From positions 1 through 14,314 of the forward strand of contig CAMLHT010000087.1 in assembly GCA_946479895.1 (NCBI GenBank): 14,314 bases of DNA, in the 5' to 3' direction. The position numbers and the translations under genes were made by a program. This document shows, piece after piece, positions 1 to 6,223 of this stretch; the first letter of the stretch is position 1, and each line of letters starts with the position of its first letter. This DNA is from an uncultured Gemmatimonadota bacterium. Its GTDB lineage: Bacteria; Gemmatimonadota; Gemmatimonadetes; Gemmatimonadales; Gemmatimonadaceae. Below the pieces are notes generated by a model. It did not search any database and was not told where the DNA came from. It worked only from the letters and a program-made list of their open reading frames with translations.

Positions 1-1
1 C

Positions 2-343
2 CTCGGCGCCTTGAAGGGAGGCGCCGGCATCGTCTTCTACAAGGCGATCTGGGCAGGATGGCTCATCGCGCTCATGGCCTGGCTTCTCGCCTCGACGCGC
101 GATACGACGGCGCAGGTCATCCTGATCTGGCTGGCGACGGCGCCCATCGCCGCCTTCGGATTTCGCCATTCGATCGCCGGCGCCACCGAGGTGTTCTATC
201 TCGCCTCGGCCGGCGTGATCCCGCTGGCCGACGCCCTCCTGTCATTCGAGCTTCCGGCGTTGGCCGGCAACATCATCGGCGGCGTGGTGCTCGTGGCGAT
301 GGTCAACCACGGCCAGAGCGGAGGGAAGTCCGCGGCGAAGTGA
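2..343 (+). CDS. Formate/nitrite transporter family protein, C-terminal fragment (cut by window edge)
   Basis: This is the last third or so of an integral membrane channel of the formate/nitrite transporter (FNT) family, which moves small monovalent anions across the inner membrane. The frame is open to the left edge, so the true start lies outside the window and the TTG at 11 should not be taken as the start. The visible part has hydrophobic helices (from about WAGWLIALMAWLL, then VILIWLATAPIAAFGF, then the last helix LAGNIIGGVVLVAMVNHGQ). The motifs FRHSIAGATEVFY and NIIGGVVLVAMVNHGQ resemble the C-terminal helices of YfdC-like FNT proteins. A short charged tail ends at a TGA. The gene converges on the YihY-type gene with only 12 bases between the stops. 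The family call is fairly firm. The substrate cannot be inferred. Confidence 0.75.
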   Translation, partial: LGALKGGAGIVFYKAIWAGWLIALMAWLLASTRDTTAQVILIWLATAPIAAFGFRHSIAGATEVFYLASAGVIPLADALLSFELPALAGNIIGGVVLVAMVNHGQSGGKSAAK

Positions 344-355
344 TCCGCGCCCGGC

Positions 356-1297
356 TCAGGCGCTCTCCGCCGGCCCGCCGTCGGCAACCACCCGGCCGTA
401 GTACACCGCGCCCTTCCGCGGCTCCACGGCGCCCGTGCCGTGATGCAGCTCCGACGCGAGCTCACCGCCCACCAGCATGACGAACATCGTGTAGTACATC
501 CACGTCAGCAGGATGATCACGCCGCCGATGAAGCCGTAGGCGGGGTTCGGCGGGAAATGCTGGATGTAGAGCCGAAAGAGCAGCGTGGCGACCAGCCAGA
601 GGATGGTCGTGACCGCCGCGCCGACCACCGCGTGCGACTTCTTCTGCCGCAGGTTCGGCAGGAACAGGATCATCACGAACGCGAGGCCGAAGAGGCCGAG
701 GAGCGCCAGCGGGAACTGGATGATCTTCCAGGCGGTGACGAATACTTCCCCGAGGTGCAGCCAGCCGCCGACGCGATTCGCGATGTCCTCGCCGCCGAGG
801 AACACGACGGTCGTCGCGAGAAGGATGACCGCCGAGAGCGCGAACGCTCCGAGGCGTATCGCCTGCTGCCTGATCCACGGCCGGGTTTCCTCGACGTCGT
901 AGGCCGTGTTGAGTGATCCGATCAGCGACCCGAACACGGTCGACCCGGACCATGCCGCCAGAAGCAGTCCGATGGAGAGGAGCCCCGGGGCGCTCTTCGT
1001 GAAGATCACGTTCTCCAGCACCGGCTGGATCGCCTGGAGCTGGTCGGGCGGCATCACCGTCGTCAGCTGCGTCATGAGGAAGGCGACCATCTCTCGCTTG
1101 TTTCCGACCAGCGACAGCAGCGGCGCCAGGAAGAGCAGCAGCGGAAACAGCGAGAAGAAGAAGTTGTAGGCTGCCGATGCGGCGAGGGCGGTGACGCGAT
1201 CAGCGCCGATCTCGCGAACGGTCTTCTTCAGCAGGGGCCCGATTCGATATCCACCGAGAGTCATGGCTCGCGGTGCGGGCAAGCGACGTACCGTCAC
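356..1297 (-). CDS. YihY/BrkB family (UPF0761) inner membrane protein
   Basis: This is a polytopic inner-membrane protein of the YihY/BrkB family, once misnamed ribonuclease BN. Its molecular function is unsettled. Family hallmarks are visible: an amphipathic N-terminal stretch followed by ASAAYNFFFSLFPLLLFLAPLL (about residues 40-61), and the C-terminal signature AYGFIGGVIILLTWMYYT then LVGGELASEL (about 253-283). About six hydrophobic segments can be counted, with a charged tail. The length of 313 residues is normal. The listed start is a GTG at 1297. An ATG at 1264 (302 residues) is equally plausible, and neither has a clear Shine-Dalgarno sequence. The gene is last in a leftward set after the sigma, anti-sigma and bactofilin-like genes. 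A hairpin at 1311-1340 separates it from the last of these, so it may be transcribed separately. Confidence 0.85.
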   Translation of the reverse strand: MTVRRLPAPRAMTLGGYRIGPLLKKTVREIGADRVTALAASAAYNFFFSLFPLLLFLAPLLSLVGNKREMVAFLMTQLTTVMPPDQLQAIQPVLENVIFTKSAPGLLSIGLLLAAWSGSTVFGSLIGSLNTAYDVEETRPWIRQQAIRLGAFALSAVILLATTVVFLGGEDIANRVGGWLHLGEVFVTAWKIIQFPLALLGLFGLAFVMILFLPNLRQKKSHAVVGAAVTTILWLVATLLFRLYIQHFPPNPAYGFIGGVIILLTWMYYTMFVMLVGGELASELHHGTGAVEPRKGAVYYGRVVADGGPAESA

Positions 1298-1310
1298 GGC
1301 CCCGTCGGAC

Positions 1311-1340
1311 GCCCTGCAATCCCGGGCTGGGATTCAGGGC
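1311..1340. terminator. Hairpin between the bactofilin-like gene and the YihY gene
   Basis: GCCCTG-C-AATCCC at 1311-1323 pairs with GGGATTCAGGGC at 1329-1340. This gives 12 base pairs, one bulged C and a five-base loop. No T-tract follows on either strand, so it is not a classic intrinsic terminator. It lies 20 bases past the stop of the upstream leftward gene and 14 bases before the GTG of the next. It could trim or attenuate the leftward transcript, or sit in the YihY leader. The structure is seen; the role is inferred. Confidence 0.5.
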
Positions 1341-1359
1341 CATCCGACGACGATCGGTG

Positions 1360-2469
1360 CTACTTGCGCCGCGTCCCGGCCGCCACGCCCGAGACCGGCG
1401 TCGGCGTCTGCCAGGAGTAGTCGTCTGTCGCCGCGCCGCGCGCCTTGCGCCGGCCGGGGCGTTGCGTGCCCGCCCGCGACAGCAGCGTGGCGCCGAGGCC
1501 GGCCGTGGCCGCCACCCAGGTGACGACGAGCGCGATCATCCGCAGCGCGGCGCCGGCCATCGGGTGCCAGGTGAACGCCGCGGCCGCCGCCCAGAACGCG
1601 AAGAAAACGATCAGTCCGATGAACATCGCGCGCAGGTTCACCCCGCGTGGCGTGAGGTCCCCGGCCTTCACGAGCGGCGATCCGGCGAGGCGCGAAACGG
1701 CGAGGAAGCCGAGCGTGACCAGGCCGGCGATCGCGATGGTGTAGGCCACGATGGCGAACGGAATGAGCAGGACGCCGATGATCGTCAGCGCCAGCGCGAC
1801 GCACAGCAGGACGAGGACGGGCAGGGCGACCAGCTGTCCGAGCAGACCGGCGGCAAAGGAGCGGCTCACGCCGCGCTCGAGCGCGAGCACCACGCCGTCG
1901 AGATTGGCCTCGGCGAAGATCATGACGCCGACGCCGATGATCACGAGCACGGCGAACCAGCCGAGCACCAGCTTCAGGGCCCAGACGGTGGTGCGAGGCT
2001 GCTCGACCGTCTTCGACACGCCGGTGGCAAAGGTGCCGAGTGACCGCGTCTCACCGGTGACCACGCCCCCCTGGTTGTTGATGCGGCCACGAACCGTGAT
2101 GGCGTCGCCGTTGATCGTCGCGCCGGGATGGACCCTGAGGTTCCCGTCGACCACCATGGTCGCGCCGTTGATCGTCCCGAAGACGTCGAGTGATCCGTCG
2201 ACGACGCCGATGGCGCCGTTGACCACCGTGCCCGCGGGGATGGTGCGGTTGCCGAAGGTGAATTGCTCCACCGTCGGCAGCGACGACGTGTAGCCCATCA
2301 GCCGCAGGATCGAGAGCTGGGCCCGGAGCCGGGCGACGGCGGCGGTACCGGGGACCGAGTCGGCCCGGCCCGGCTCGGCCGTGACGACCTTCAGGTGATT
2401 CGCTGAATCGGTCTGGGCAAACGCCGAAGTGGCGCTCGCGAGGAGAGCAAGAAGGACGCGGAGTCGCAT
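1360..2469 (-). CDS. Membrane protein with signal peptide and bactofilin-like (polymer-forming) repeat domain
   Basis: The 369-residue protein starts with a signal peptide (residues 1-19, MRLRVLLALLASATSAFAQ, likely cleaved after AFA). A variable stretch follows, then short parallel beta-helix-like repeats at about 76-140: VVNGAIGVVDGSLDVFGTING, TMVVDGNLRVHPGATINGD and ITVRGRINNQGG. Regularly spaced G, V and I residues as in bactofilin/polymer-forming cytoskeletal domains mark these repeats. From about 163 there are roughly five hydrophobic helices (163-186, 208-233, 236-258, 281-300, 308-332) and a basic tail. The predicted layout is repeat domain outside and membrane anchor behind it, unlike classic cytosolic bactofilins. 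The start ATG is 4 bases past the anti-sigma stop, and the likely ribosome site TTAGGG overlaps that stop, which implies cotranslation with the anti-sigma factor. The function is unknown; a cell-envelope role under the sigma factor is inferred. Confidence 0.7.
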   Translation of the reverse strand: MRLRVLLALLASATSAFAQTDSANHLKVVTAEPGRADSVPGTAAVARLRAQLSILRLMGYTSSLPTVEQFTFGNRTIPAGTVVNGAIGVVDGSLDVFGTINGATMVVDGNLRVHPGATINGDAITVRGRINNQGGVVTGETRSLGTFATGVSKTVEQPRTTVWALKLVLGWFAVLVIIGVGVMIFAEANLDGVVLALERGVSRSFAAGLLGQLVALPVLVLLCVALALTIIGVLLIPFAIVAYTIAIAGLVTLGFLAVSRLAGSPLVKAGDLTPRGVNLRAMFIGLIVFFAFWAAAAAFTWHPMAGAALRMIALVVTWVAATAGLGATLLSRAGTQRPGRRKARGAATDDYSWQTPTPVSGVAAGTRRK

Positions 2470-2473
2470 GGCC

Positions 2474-3064
2474 CTAACCCCGACGCCGGCTGGCGGTGGC
2501 CGCTAGTGCTCTGAGGCTGGCGACGGTTCCGCCCGCGCCGAGGAGCAGGAGCCCCCCGACCGCCACGAAACCCATGGCACCGTACCGCGCCACGGCGTCG
2601 AACGCCTGGGCGCCGAACAGGCCGACCACCACGTTCCCCACGCCCCCGACCACGAGATCGCGCGCCCGGTCCGTGACGACGTCGGCGGCGAAGACGAGCA
2701 GGTCGGACTGGGTGGCGAGGGCCGCCGTGGCGATGGTCAGGACGCCGGCGATGCCGGCTCCCGCGACCATGGCGACCTTGCGGCTCCGGCCGGCGGCCGG
2801 GAGCCAGGACGCAATCGAGTCCCGGGCGGCGACATGCCACGGGACGAAGACCTCCACCTTGTTCATCACCCCGTCCGCGAAGCGGTGCGAGGGGACGAGG
2901 TGGGGGAGCTTGTCGATGAGGTCCGTGACCGCCCGGGCGTCCTCGAAACGGCCTCGACAGTCATCGCATTCGGAGAGATGGGCCTTGAGGGGCGCCATGC
3001 CGAATCCGAGCTCGTCGTCGAGGAGCTGATCGATTTCGTCGGGCAGGAGGTGTCGGTGTTTCAC
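2474..3064 (-). CDS. Anti-sigma factor with N-terminal zinc-binding (ZAS/zf-HC2) motif
   Basis: The 196-residue protein very likely holds the neighbouring ECF sigma factor at the membrane. The N-terminus carries the zinc anti-sigma motif H-x3-C-x2-C (H29, C33, C36, in HLSECDDC). In this family the motif folds against sigma regions 2 and 4. Hydrophobic segments at about 97-117 and 162-186, with a weaker one near 137-155, predict membrane insertion with the zinc domain in the cytoplasm. The start is a GTG with a strong ribosome site (AAGGAGT) upstream. The gene follows the sigma gene on the same strand, but a 185-base gap holding a large inverted repeat separates them, which is unusual because such pairs are normally coupled. 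The bactofilin-like gene follows 4 bases downstream. The release signal and target genes are not visible. Confidence 0.85.
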   Translation of the reverse strand: MKHRHLLPDEIDQLLDDELGFGMAPLKAHLSECDDCRGRFEDARAVTDLIDKLPHLVPSHRFADGVMNKVEVFVPWHVAARDSIASWLPAAGRSRKVAMVAGAGIAGVLTIATAALATQSDLLVFAADVVTDRARDLVVGGVGNVVVGLFGAQAFDAVARYGAMGFVAVGGLLLLGAGGTVASLRALAATASRRRG

Positions 3065-3068
3065 GGTG

Positions 3069-3075
3069 ACTCCTT
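3069..3075 (-). promoter_or_regulatory. Strong ribosome binding site of the anti-sigma gene
   Basis: Read on the minus strand, the site is AAGGAGT, four bases before the GTG at 3064. It is the clearest Shine-Dalgarno sequence in the window and supports the GTG start. It allows the anti-sigma gene to be translated independently of the sigma gene, despite the structured gap between them. Confidence 0.7.
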
Positions 3076-3116
3076 GTACGGGGCGGTGCGTCGGGGGGTT
3101 TCAGGGGCGGTCGGAC

Positions 3117-3245
3117 GGTGGATCGGTGGGTCAGTGGATCGGTGGATCGGTGGGTCTGGGAGGGTGATCGGGGGCACAATCGGCTGACCGGCGGACGCGG
3201 GATGCATTCCACCGACCCACCGACCCACCGATCCACCGATCCACC
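3117..3245. repeat. Inverted repeat with 37-bp arms of 8-bp tandem units, between sigma and anti-sigma genes
   Basis: The arm at 3117-3153 consists of GGTGGATC/GGTGGGTC-type octamers. The arm at 3209-3245 is its reverse complement. Over 37 positions I count 33 matches; in leftward RNA three of the four differences become G-U wobbles. The spacer is 55 bases (3154-3208). The element begins four bases after the sigma stop codon and ends 52 bases before the anti-sigma start. The predicted RNA stem is very stable but lacks a T-tract, so it could be a processing site, attenuator or RNase barrier that sets the sigma to anti-sigma ratio. That role is inference. Confidence 0.85.
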
Positions 3246-3249
3246 GTTC

Positions 3250-3849
3250 TCATCGCTTGTCCTCCAGTGCCTTTCGCAGCTCGTGCCGCGCCCGGTGGAT
3301 GTAGGTCTTGACGGTACCGAGCGGCAGGTCGAGCGTCGCGGCGATTTCCTCGTACGACCGGTCCTCGACGTGCCGGAGCATGATGCAGGCGCGATACTCG
3401 GGCCGCAGGTTCGCGATGGCCTTCTCGATCGCGCTGCCGAGCTCCCGGGATTCCATCTCCTCGAGGGCGCTTTCCTGGTGGTCGGCGATCTGGAGGGACG
3501 TGGACTCGATGGCGTCCGGGGTGCTCGCGTGCGGCGACCCGTCCATGCTGATCGTGGGGAGCTGGCGCTTGCGGAGATGATCGATCGCGACGTTGTTCGC
3601 GATCTTGAACAGCCAGCTCGAGAGCTTGAATTCGGGGCGGTAGCGGTCGATGTGGTTCAGGACCTTCACGAACGTGTCCTGCGCCAGGTCCTCGGCCAGC
3701 TCGCGATCGCGAACCATGCGGAAGATCAGCGAGAAGACCGGCCGCTCATACCGGCGCACGAGCTCACGGAACGCCGCATCCCGCCCTTGCTGGGCAAGCG
3801 CGACGACGTCCGCGTCGGGAAGATTGGTAAGCTCGAGGTGGGAGAGCAC
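3250..3849 (-). CDS. ECF-family RNA polymerase sigma factor
   Basis: This alternative sigma factor directs RNA polymerase to a regulon controlled by the adjacent anti-sigma protein. With the GTG start at 3849 it is 199 residues, normal for the family. Region 2 spans about residues 25-95 (AFRELVRRYERPVFSLIFRM, ELAEDLAQDTFVKVL, FKLSSWLFKIANNVAIDHLR). Region 4 spans about 138-195 (LRPEYRACIMLRHVEDRSYEEIA followed by the helix-turn-helix LDLPLGTVKTYIHRARHEL). The linker of about 40 residues has no extra domain. The frame stays open upstream to 3978, but that part translates the G/C repeat into low-complexity His-Ser and Gly-Asp runs and is not family sequence, so I placed the start after it. No good Shine-Dalgarno precedes the GTG, so the exact start is uncertain. 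The gene is divergent from menG, with the repeat lying in the shared control region. Confidence 0.88.
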   Translation of the reverse strand: MLSHLELTNLPDADVVALAQQGRDAAFRELVRRYERPVFSLIFRMVRDRELAEDLAQDTFVKVLNHIDRYRPEFKLSSWLFKIANNVAIDHLRKRQLPTISMDGSPHASTPDAIESTSLQIADHQESALEEMESRELGSAIEKAIANLRPEYRACIMLRHVEDRSYEEIAATLDLPLGTVKTYIHRARHELRKALEDKR

Positions 3850-3875
3850 GGGCGGGGGAAAGGTGGCGCCCCGGC

Positions 3876-3979
3876 GGTGGGAGTGGGAGTGGGAAGAACG
3901 GTGGGAGTGGGAGAGGGAATGGGAATGGGGCCCCACTCCCACTCCACTCCCGTTCCCATCCCCATCCCCGTTCCCCACT
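3876..3979. repeat. G-rich/C-rich inverted element in the divergent sigma-menG intergenic region
   Basis: The G-rich arm at 3876-3930 is built from GGGAGT, GGGAGA and GGGAAT units. The C-rich arm is at 3931-3979. They meet at the perfect palindrome GGGGCCCC (3927-3934). Pairing is strong near the centre and imperfect outward. On the plus strand the runs GGG-AGT-GGG-AGA-GGG-AAT-GGG-AAT-GGGG from 3903 satisfy the usual G-quadruplex pattern. The right end reads CCCACTAGCT, shared with the element at 8539-8604. Promoters for both flanking genes must lie in or beside this sequence; I see no convincing -35/-10 pair. Confidence 0.85.
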
Positions 3980-3990
3980 AGCTTTCACGC

Positions 3991-4734
3991 ATGAAGCAAT
4001 ACGACGCGGGCACTGCCATCGCGGCCGCCTCCGGCGGAGACGCAAAGGGCGACTATGTCCGCCACGTCTTCTCGCAGATCGCGCCGCGCTACGACCTGCT
4101 CAACCACCTCCTCAGCCTGAACATCGACCGGGCCTGGCGGCGGCGCGCGATCGCCTCGCTCGAGTGGCGGCGCAATCCGGCCGGGACCTACGTCGACCTC
4201 TGCGCCGGCACACTCGACGTCGGGGTGATGCTGGCGGCCGAGCGCGGATTCGCCGGGCGCGTCGTCGCCGCGGATTTCGCCGAGCCGATGCTGCGGGCCG
4301 GGATGGAGAAGGCGCGGGAGCGGCCGGTTTCTCCCGTCGTCTCGGACGCGCTTCAGCTGCCCCTCAAGGACCATGAAGCCGCCGGCGCCATCGTCGCGTT
4401 CGGGATCCGGAACGTCATCGACCTCGATGCCGCGCTGCGTGAAGTGCATCGGGTGCTGGCGCCACGCGCCCGGTTCGTGATCCTCGAGTTCACGACCCCG
4501 CCGAATCCGATCGTCCGCGGCCTGTACCACTTCTATTTTCACCGGGTGCTTCCCGCCATCGGCGGCGTGATCAGCGGGCATCCGACGGCGTACCGGTATC
4601 TGCCCGAGTCGGTGGCGCACTTCCCCGGCCCGGTCGCGCTGGTGGAGCGCATGCAGGCGGCAGGCTTCGTCGACGTTCACTGGCGGTCGCTCACCATGGG
4701 CATCGCCGCCATTCACACAGGCATCAAGCGATAG
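3991..4734 (+). CDS. menG: Demethylmenaquinone/ubiquinone C-methyltransferase, UbiE/MenG family
   Basis: This SAM-dependent enzyme methylates the quinone ring, the last step of menaquinone synthesis (or a C-methylation in ubiquinone synthesis), at the cytoplasmic face of the membrane. It is 247 residues, a normal length. Family blocks visible are VFSQIAPRYDLLNHLLSLNIDRAWR (about 26-50), the glycine-loop region VDLCAGTLDVGV (68-79), AADFAEPML (93-101), AFGIRNVIDLDAALREVHRVL (136-156) and LEFTTPPNP (165-173). The SAM loop reads DLCAGTLD rather than the common D-x-x-x-GTGD, a mild variant. No strong ribosome site precedes the ATG. It is the first gene of the rightward quinone operon; the ubiD-like gene starts 4 bases after its stop. 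The neighbours make menaquinone more likely than ubiquinone, but this is inference. Confidence 0.87.
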   Translation: MKQYDAGTAIAAASGGDAKGDYVRHVFSQIAPRYDLLNHLLSLNIDRAWRRRAIASLEWRRNPAGTYVDLCAGTLDVGVMLAAERGFAGRVVAADFAEPMLRAGMEKARERPVSPVVSDALQLPLKDHEAAGAIVAFGIRNVIDLDAALREVHRVLAPRARFVILEFTTPPNPIVRGLYHFYFHRVLPAIGGVISGHPTAYRYLPESVAHFPGPVALVERMQAAGFVDVHWRSLTMGIAAIHTGIKR

Positions 4735-4738
4735 AGAC

Positions 4739-5791
4739 GTGGCTTTCGATACCCTGAGCGAGTTCGTGGCCGCGCTGGACGCCGCCGGAGAGCTCGTGCG
4801 GATCAAGGAGCCGGTCTCGGTGAATCTCGAGATGTGCGAGATCGCCGACCGGACGATGAAGATGCCGGGCGGCGGCCCGGCGCTGCTGTTCGAGCGTCCG
4901 GTCCTGATGAACGGCACTCCGTCGAAGTACCCGGTGGGCATCAACCTCTTCGGGTCGATGAAGCGCATGACCATGTCGCTCGAGGCCGAGAGCCTCGACG
5001 CCATCGGTGACCGCATCACGGAGCTGCTCGCCATGAAGGTCCCCGACGGGCTGCTCGGCAAGCTCTCGATGCTGCCGAAGCTCCTCGAGGTCGGGAAGTT
5101 TCCCCCGCGCTCCTCGCGGGGAAAGCCGGCATGCCAGGAGGTCGTCCTGCGCGGCGCCGACGTCGACCTCGACACCCTCCCGTTGATGAAGACGTGGCCG
5201 GAGGACGGCGGCGCCTACATCACCTTCCCGATGGTGATCACCCGGGACCCGAAGCGCGGCATCCGCAACGTCGGCATGTACCGCATCATGCAGACGGGCA
5301 AGACGACGCTCGCGATGCACTGGCAGCGCCACAAGGTCGGCGCTGCCCACTGGCGGGAGATGGCCGAGCGGGGCGAGAAGATGCACGTGTGCATCGCGCT
5401 CGGAGCCGACCCGCCGTCCATGTATTCCGCGAGCGCGCCGCTGCCGCCCACGGTGGATGAATTCATCTTCGCGGGCTTCCTGCGGCGGAAGCCGGTGCAG
5501 CTCGCGAAGGCGGTGACCTGCGATCTCGACGTCCCCGCCGAAGCCGACTTCGTCCTCGAGGGGTACATCGATCCGGCCGAAGCGCTCGTCACCGAGGGGC
5601 CGTTCGGCGATCATACGGGGTTCTACTCGCTGGCCGACCTGTACCCGCAGGTGCACGTCACGGCGATCACGATGCGCGAGAATCCCATCTTTCCGGCGAC
5701 GATCGTCGGGCGCCCGCCCATGGAGGACTACTACCTGGGCCACGCGACCGAGCGGATCTTCCTGCCGCTGCTGAAGCTCACGATTCCCTAG
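4739..5791 (+). CDS. ubiD: UbiD-family decarboxylase, N-terminal part (ends at in-frame amber codon)
   Basis: UbiD enzymes remove the ring carboxylate from prenylated aromatic acids using prenylated FMN made by UbiX; here the likely substrate is a menaquinone precursor. This 350-residue part begins with a GTG four bases past menG. It contains the N-terminal SEFVAALDAAGELVRIKEPV block, the conserved arginine in GMYRIM (R182), and the acidic active-site motif EGPFGDHTGFY (E286 and D291). It then stops at TAG in LPLLKLTIP-stop-IVDYHMP. The family normally has PEIVD here, so TAG replaces a glutamate codon. The remaining 142 residues follow in the same frame. Read together, positions 4739-6223 give a 494-residue protein, close to E. 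coli UbiD. Alone, this part lacks the C-terminal domain and is probably not functional. The identity is firm; its state in the cell is unknown. Confidence 0.88.
   Translation: MAFDTLSEFVAALDAAGELVRIKEPVSVNLEMCEIADRTMKMPGGGPALLFERPVLMNGTPSKYPVGINLFGSMKRMTMSLEAESLDAIGDRITELLAMKVPDGLLGKLSMLPKLLEVGKFPPRSSRGKPACQEVVLRGADVDLDTLPLMKTWPEDGGAYITFPMVITRDPKRGIRNVGMYRIMQTGKTTLAMHWQRHKVGAAHWREMAERGEKMHVCIALGADPPSMYSASAPLPPTVDEFIFAGFLRRKPVQLAKAVTCDLDVPAEADFVLEGYIDPAEALVTEGPFGDHTGFYSLADLYPQVHVTAITMRENPIFPATIVGRPPMEDYYLGHATERIFLPLLKLTIP
5789..5791 (+). other. In-frame TAG inside the ubiD-like reading frame
   Basis: Codon 351 is TAG and lies between CCC (Pro) and ATC (Ile). UbiD proteins have Pro-Glu-Ile-Val-Asp at this spot, and a single G-to-T change turns GAG into TAG. 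No frame shift is involved, since the frame is open on both sides and the flanking protein sequence is continuous with the family. The cause could be a sequencing or assembly error, a recent nonsense mutation, or readthrough. Confidence 0.85.
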
Positions 5792-5794
5792 ATC

Positions 5795-6223
5795 GTGGAC
5801 TACCACATGCCGGCGGAAGGCATCTTCCACAATCTCGTGTTCGTCTCGATCCGGAAGGAGTATCCCGGCCAGGCCTACAAGGTGATGAACGCGCTCTGGG
5901 GCCAGGGGCTGATGTCCCTCGCCAAGGTGCTTGTGATCGTCGACGACTGGGTGAACGTGCGGGATCCGCAGGAAGCCTGGTGGGTCGCGCTCAACAACAT
6001 CGATCCCCAGCGCGATGCGCGGTTCACGATGGGCCCGATGGACGTGCTCGATCACTCGAGCCGGGCCTTCACCTACGGGTCGAAGATGGGGCTCGACGCG
6101 ACGCGGAAGCTTCCCGAAGAGGGCTTCGTGCGCGAGTGGCCGGCGGTCATCGAGATGGATCCCGCGGTGAAGCAGGCGGTGGATGCCCGGTGGTCGCGGC
6201 TCGGCATCGGGGCGCGCAAGTGA
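5795..6223 (+). CDS. ubiD: UbiD-family decarboxylase, C-terminal part (downstream of the amber codon)
   Basis: The 142 residues are the C-terminal domain of the UbiD-like enzyme, in the same frame as the part before the TAG. Family blocks are VDYHMPAEGIFHNLVFVSIRK, YPGQAYKVMNALWG, KVLVIVDDWVNVRDPQEAWW and GSKMGLDATRKLPEE. In UbiD this domain mediates oligomer contacts and helps shape the active site. The GTG at 5795 could only be a restart codon if ribosomes reinitiate four bases after the stop, and it has no ribosome site of its own. The codon is Val of the conserved IVD motif, so it was probably not evolved as a start. Its stop overlaps the GTG of the ubiA-like gene (GTGA), so loss of translation here would also weaken coupling to ubiA. 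No other inactivating change is seen. Confidence 0.8.
   Translation: MDYHMPAEGIFHNLVFVSIRKEYPGQAYKVMNALWGQGLMSLAKVLVIVDDWVNVRDPQEAWWVALNNIDPQRDARFTMGPMDVLDHSSRAFTYGSKMGLDATRKLPEEGFVREWPAVIEMDPAVKQAVDARWSRLGIGARK

Noticed and set aside
3117..3245. CRISPR array
   Set aside because: Units are 8 bp, contiguous and without unique spacers; the two blocks are inverted relative to each other.
3850..3978. N-terminal extension of the sigma factor rich in His-Ser and Gly-Asp
   Set aside because: It is the translation of the G/C tandem repeat and has no resemblance to sigma family sequence; the family start falls near the GTG at 3849.
5789..5791. TAG recoded as an amino acid throughout the genome
   Set aside because: Several intact genes here (menG, the anti-sigma factor, fpg, UvrC-like, HD-GYP) end in TAG at family-typical lengths, so a global reassignment does not fit.
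3985..6055. Two long minus-strand frames across the menG and ubiD genes
   Set aside because: Both are antisense shadows of genes with clear family motifs; their translations are compositionally biased and unrecognisable.
5980..6219. Extended N-terminus of the UbiA-like protein
   Set aside because: It overlaps the ubiD C-terminal domain in another frame and is Arg/Gly-rich; the GTG at 6220 overlapping the ubiD stop gives a normal-length UbiA.
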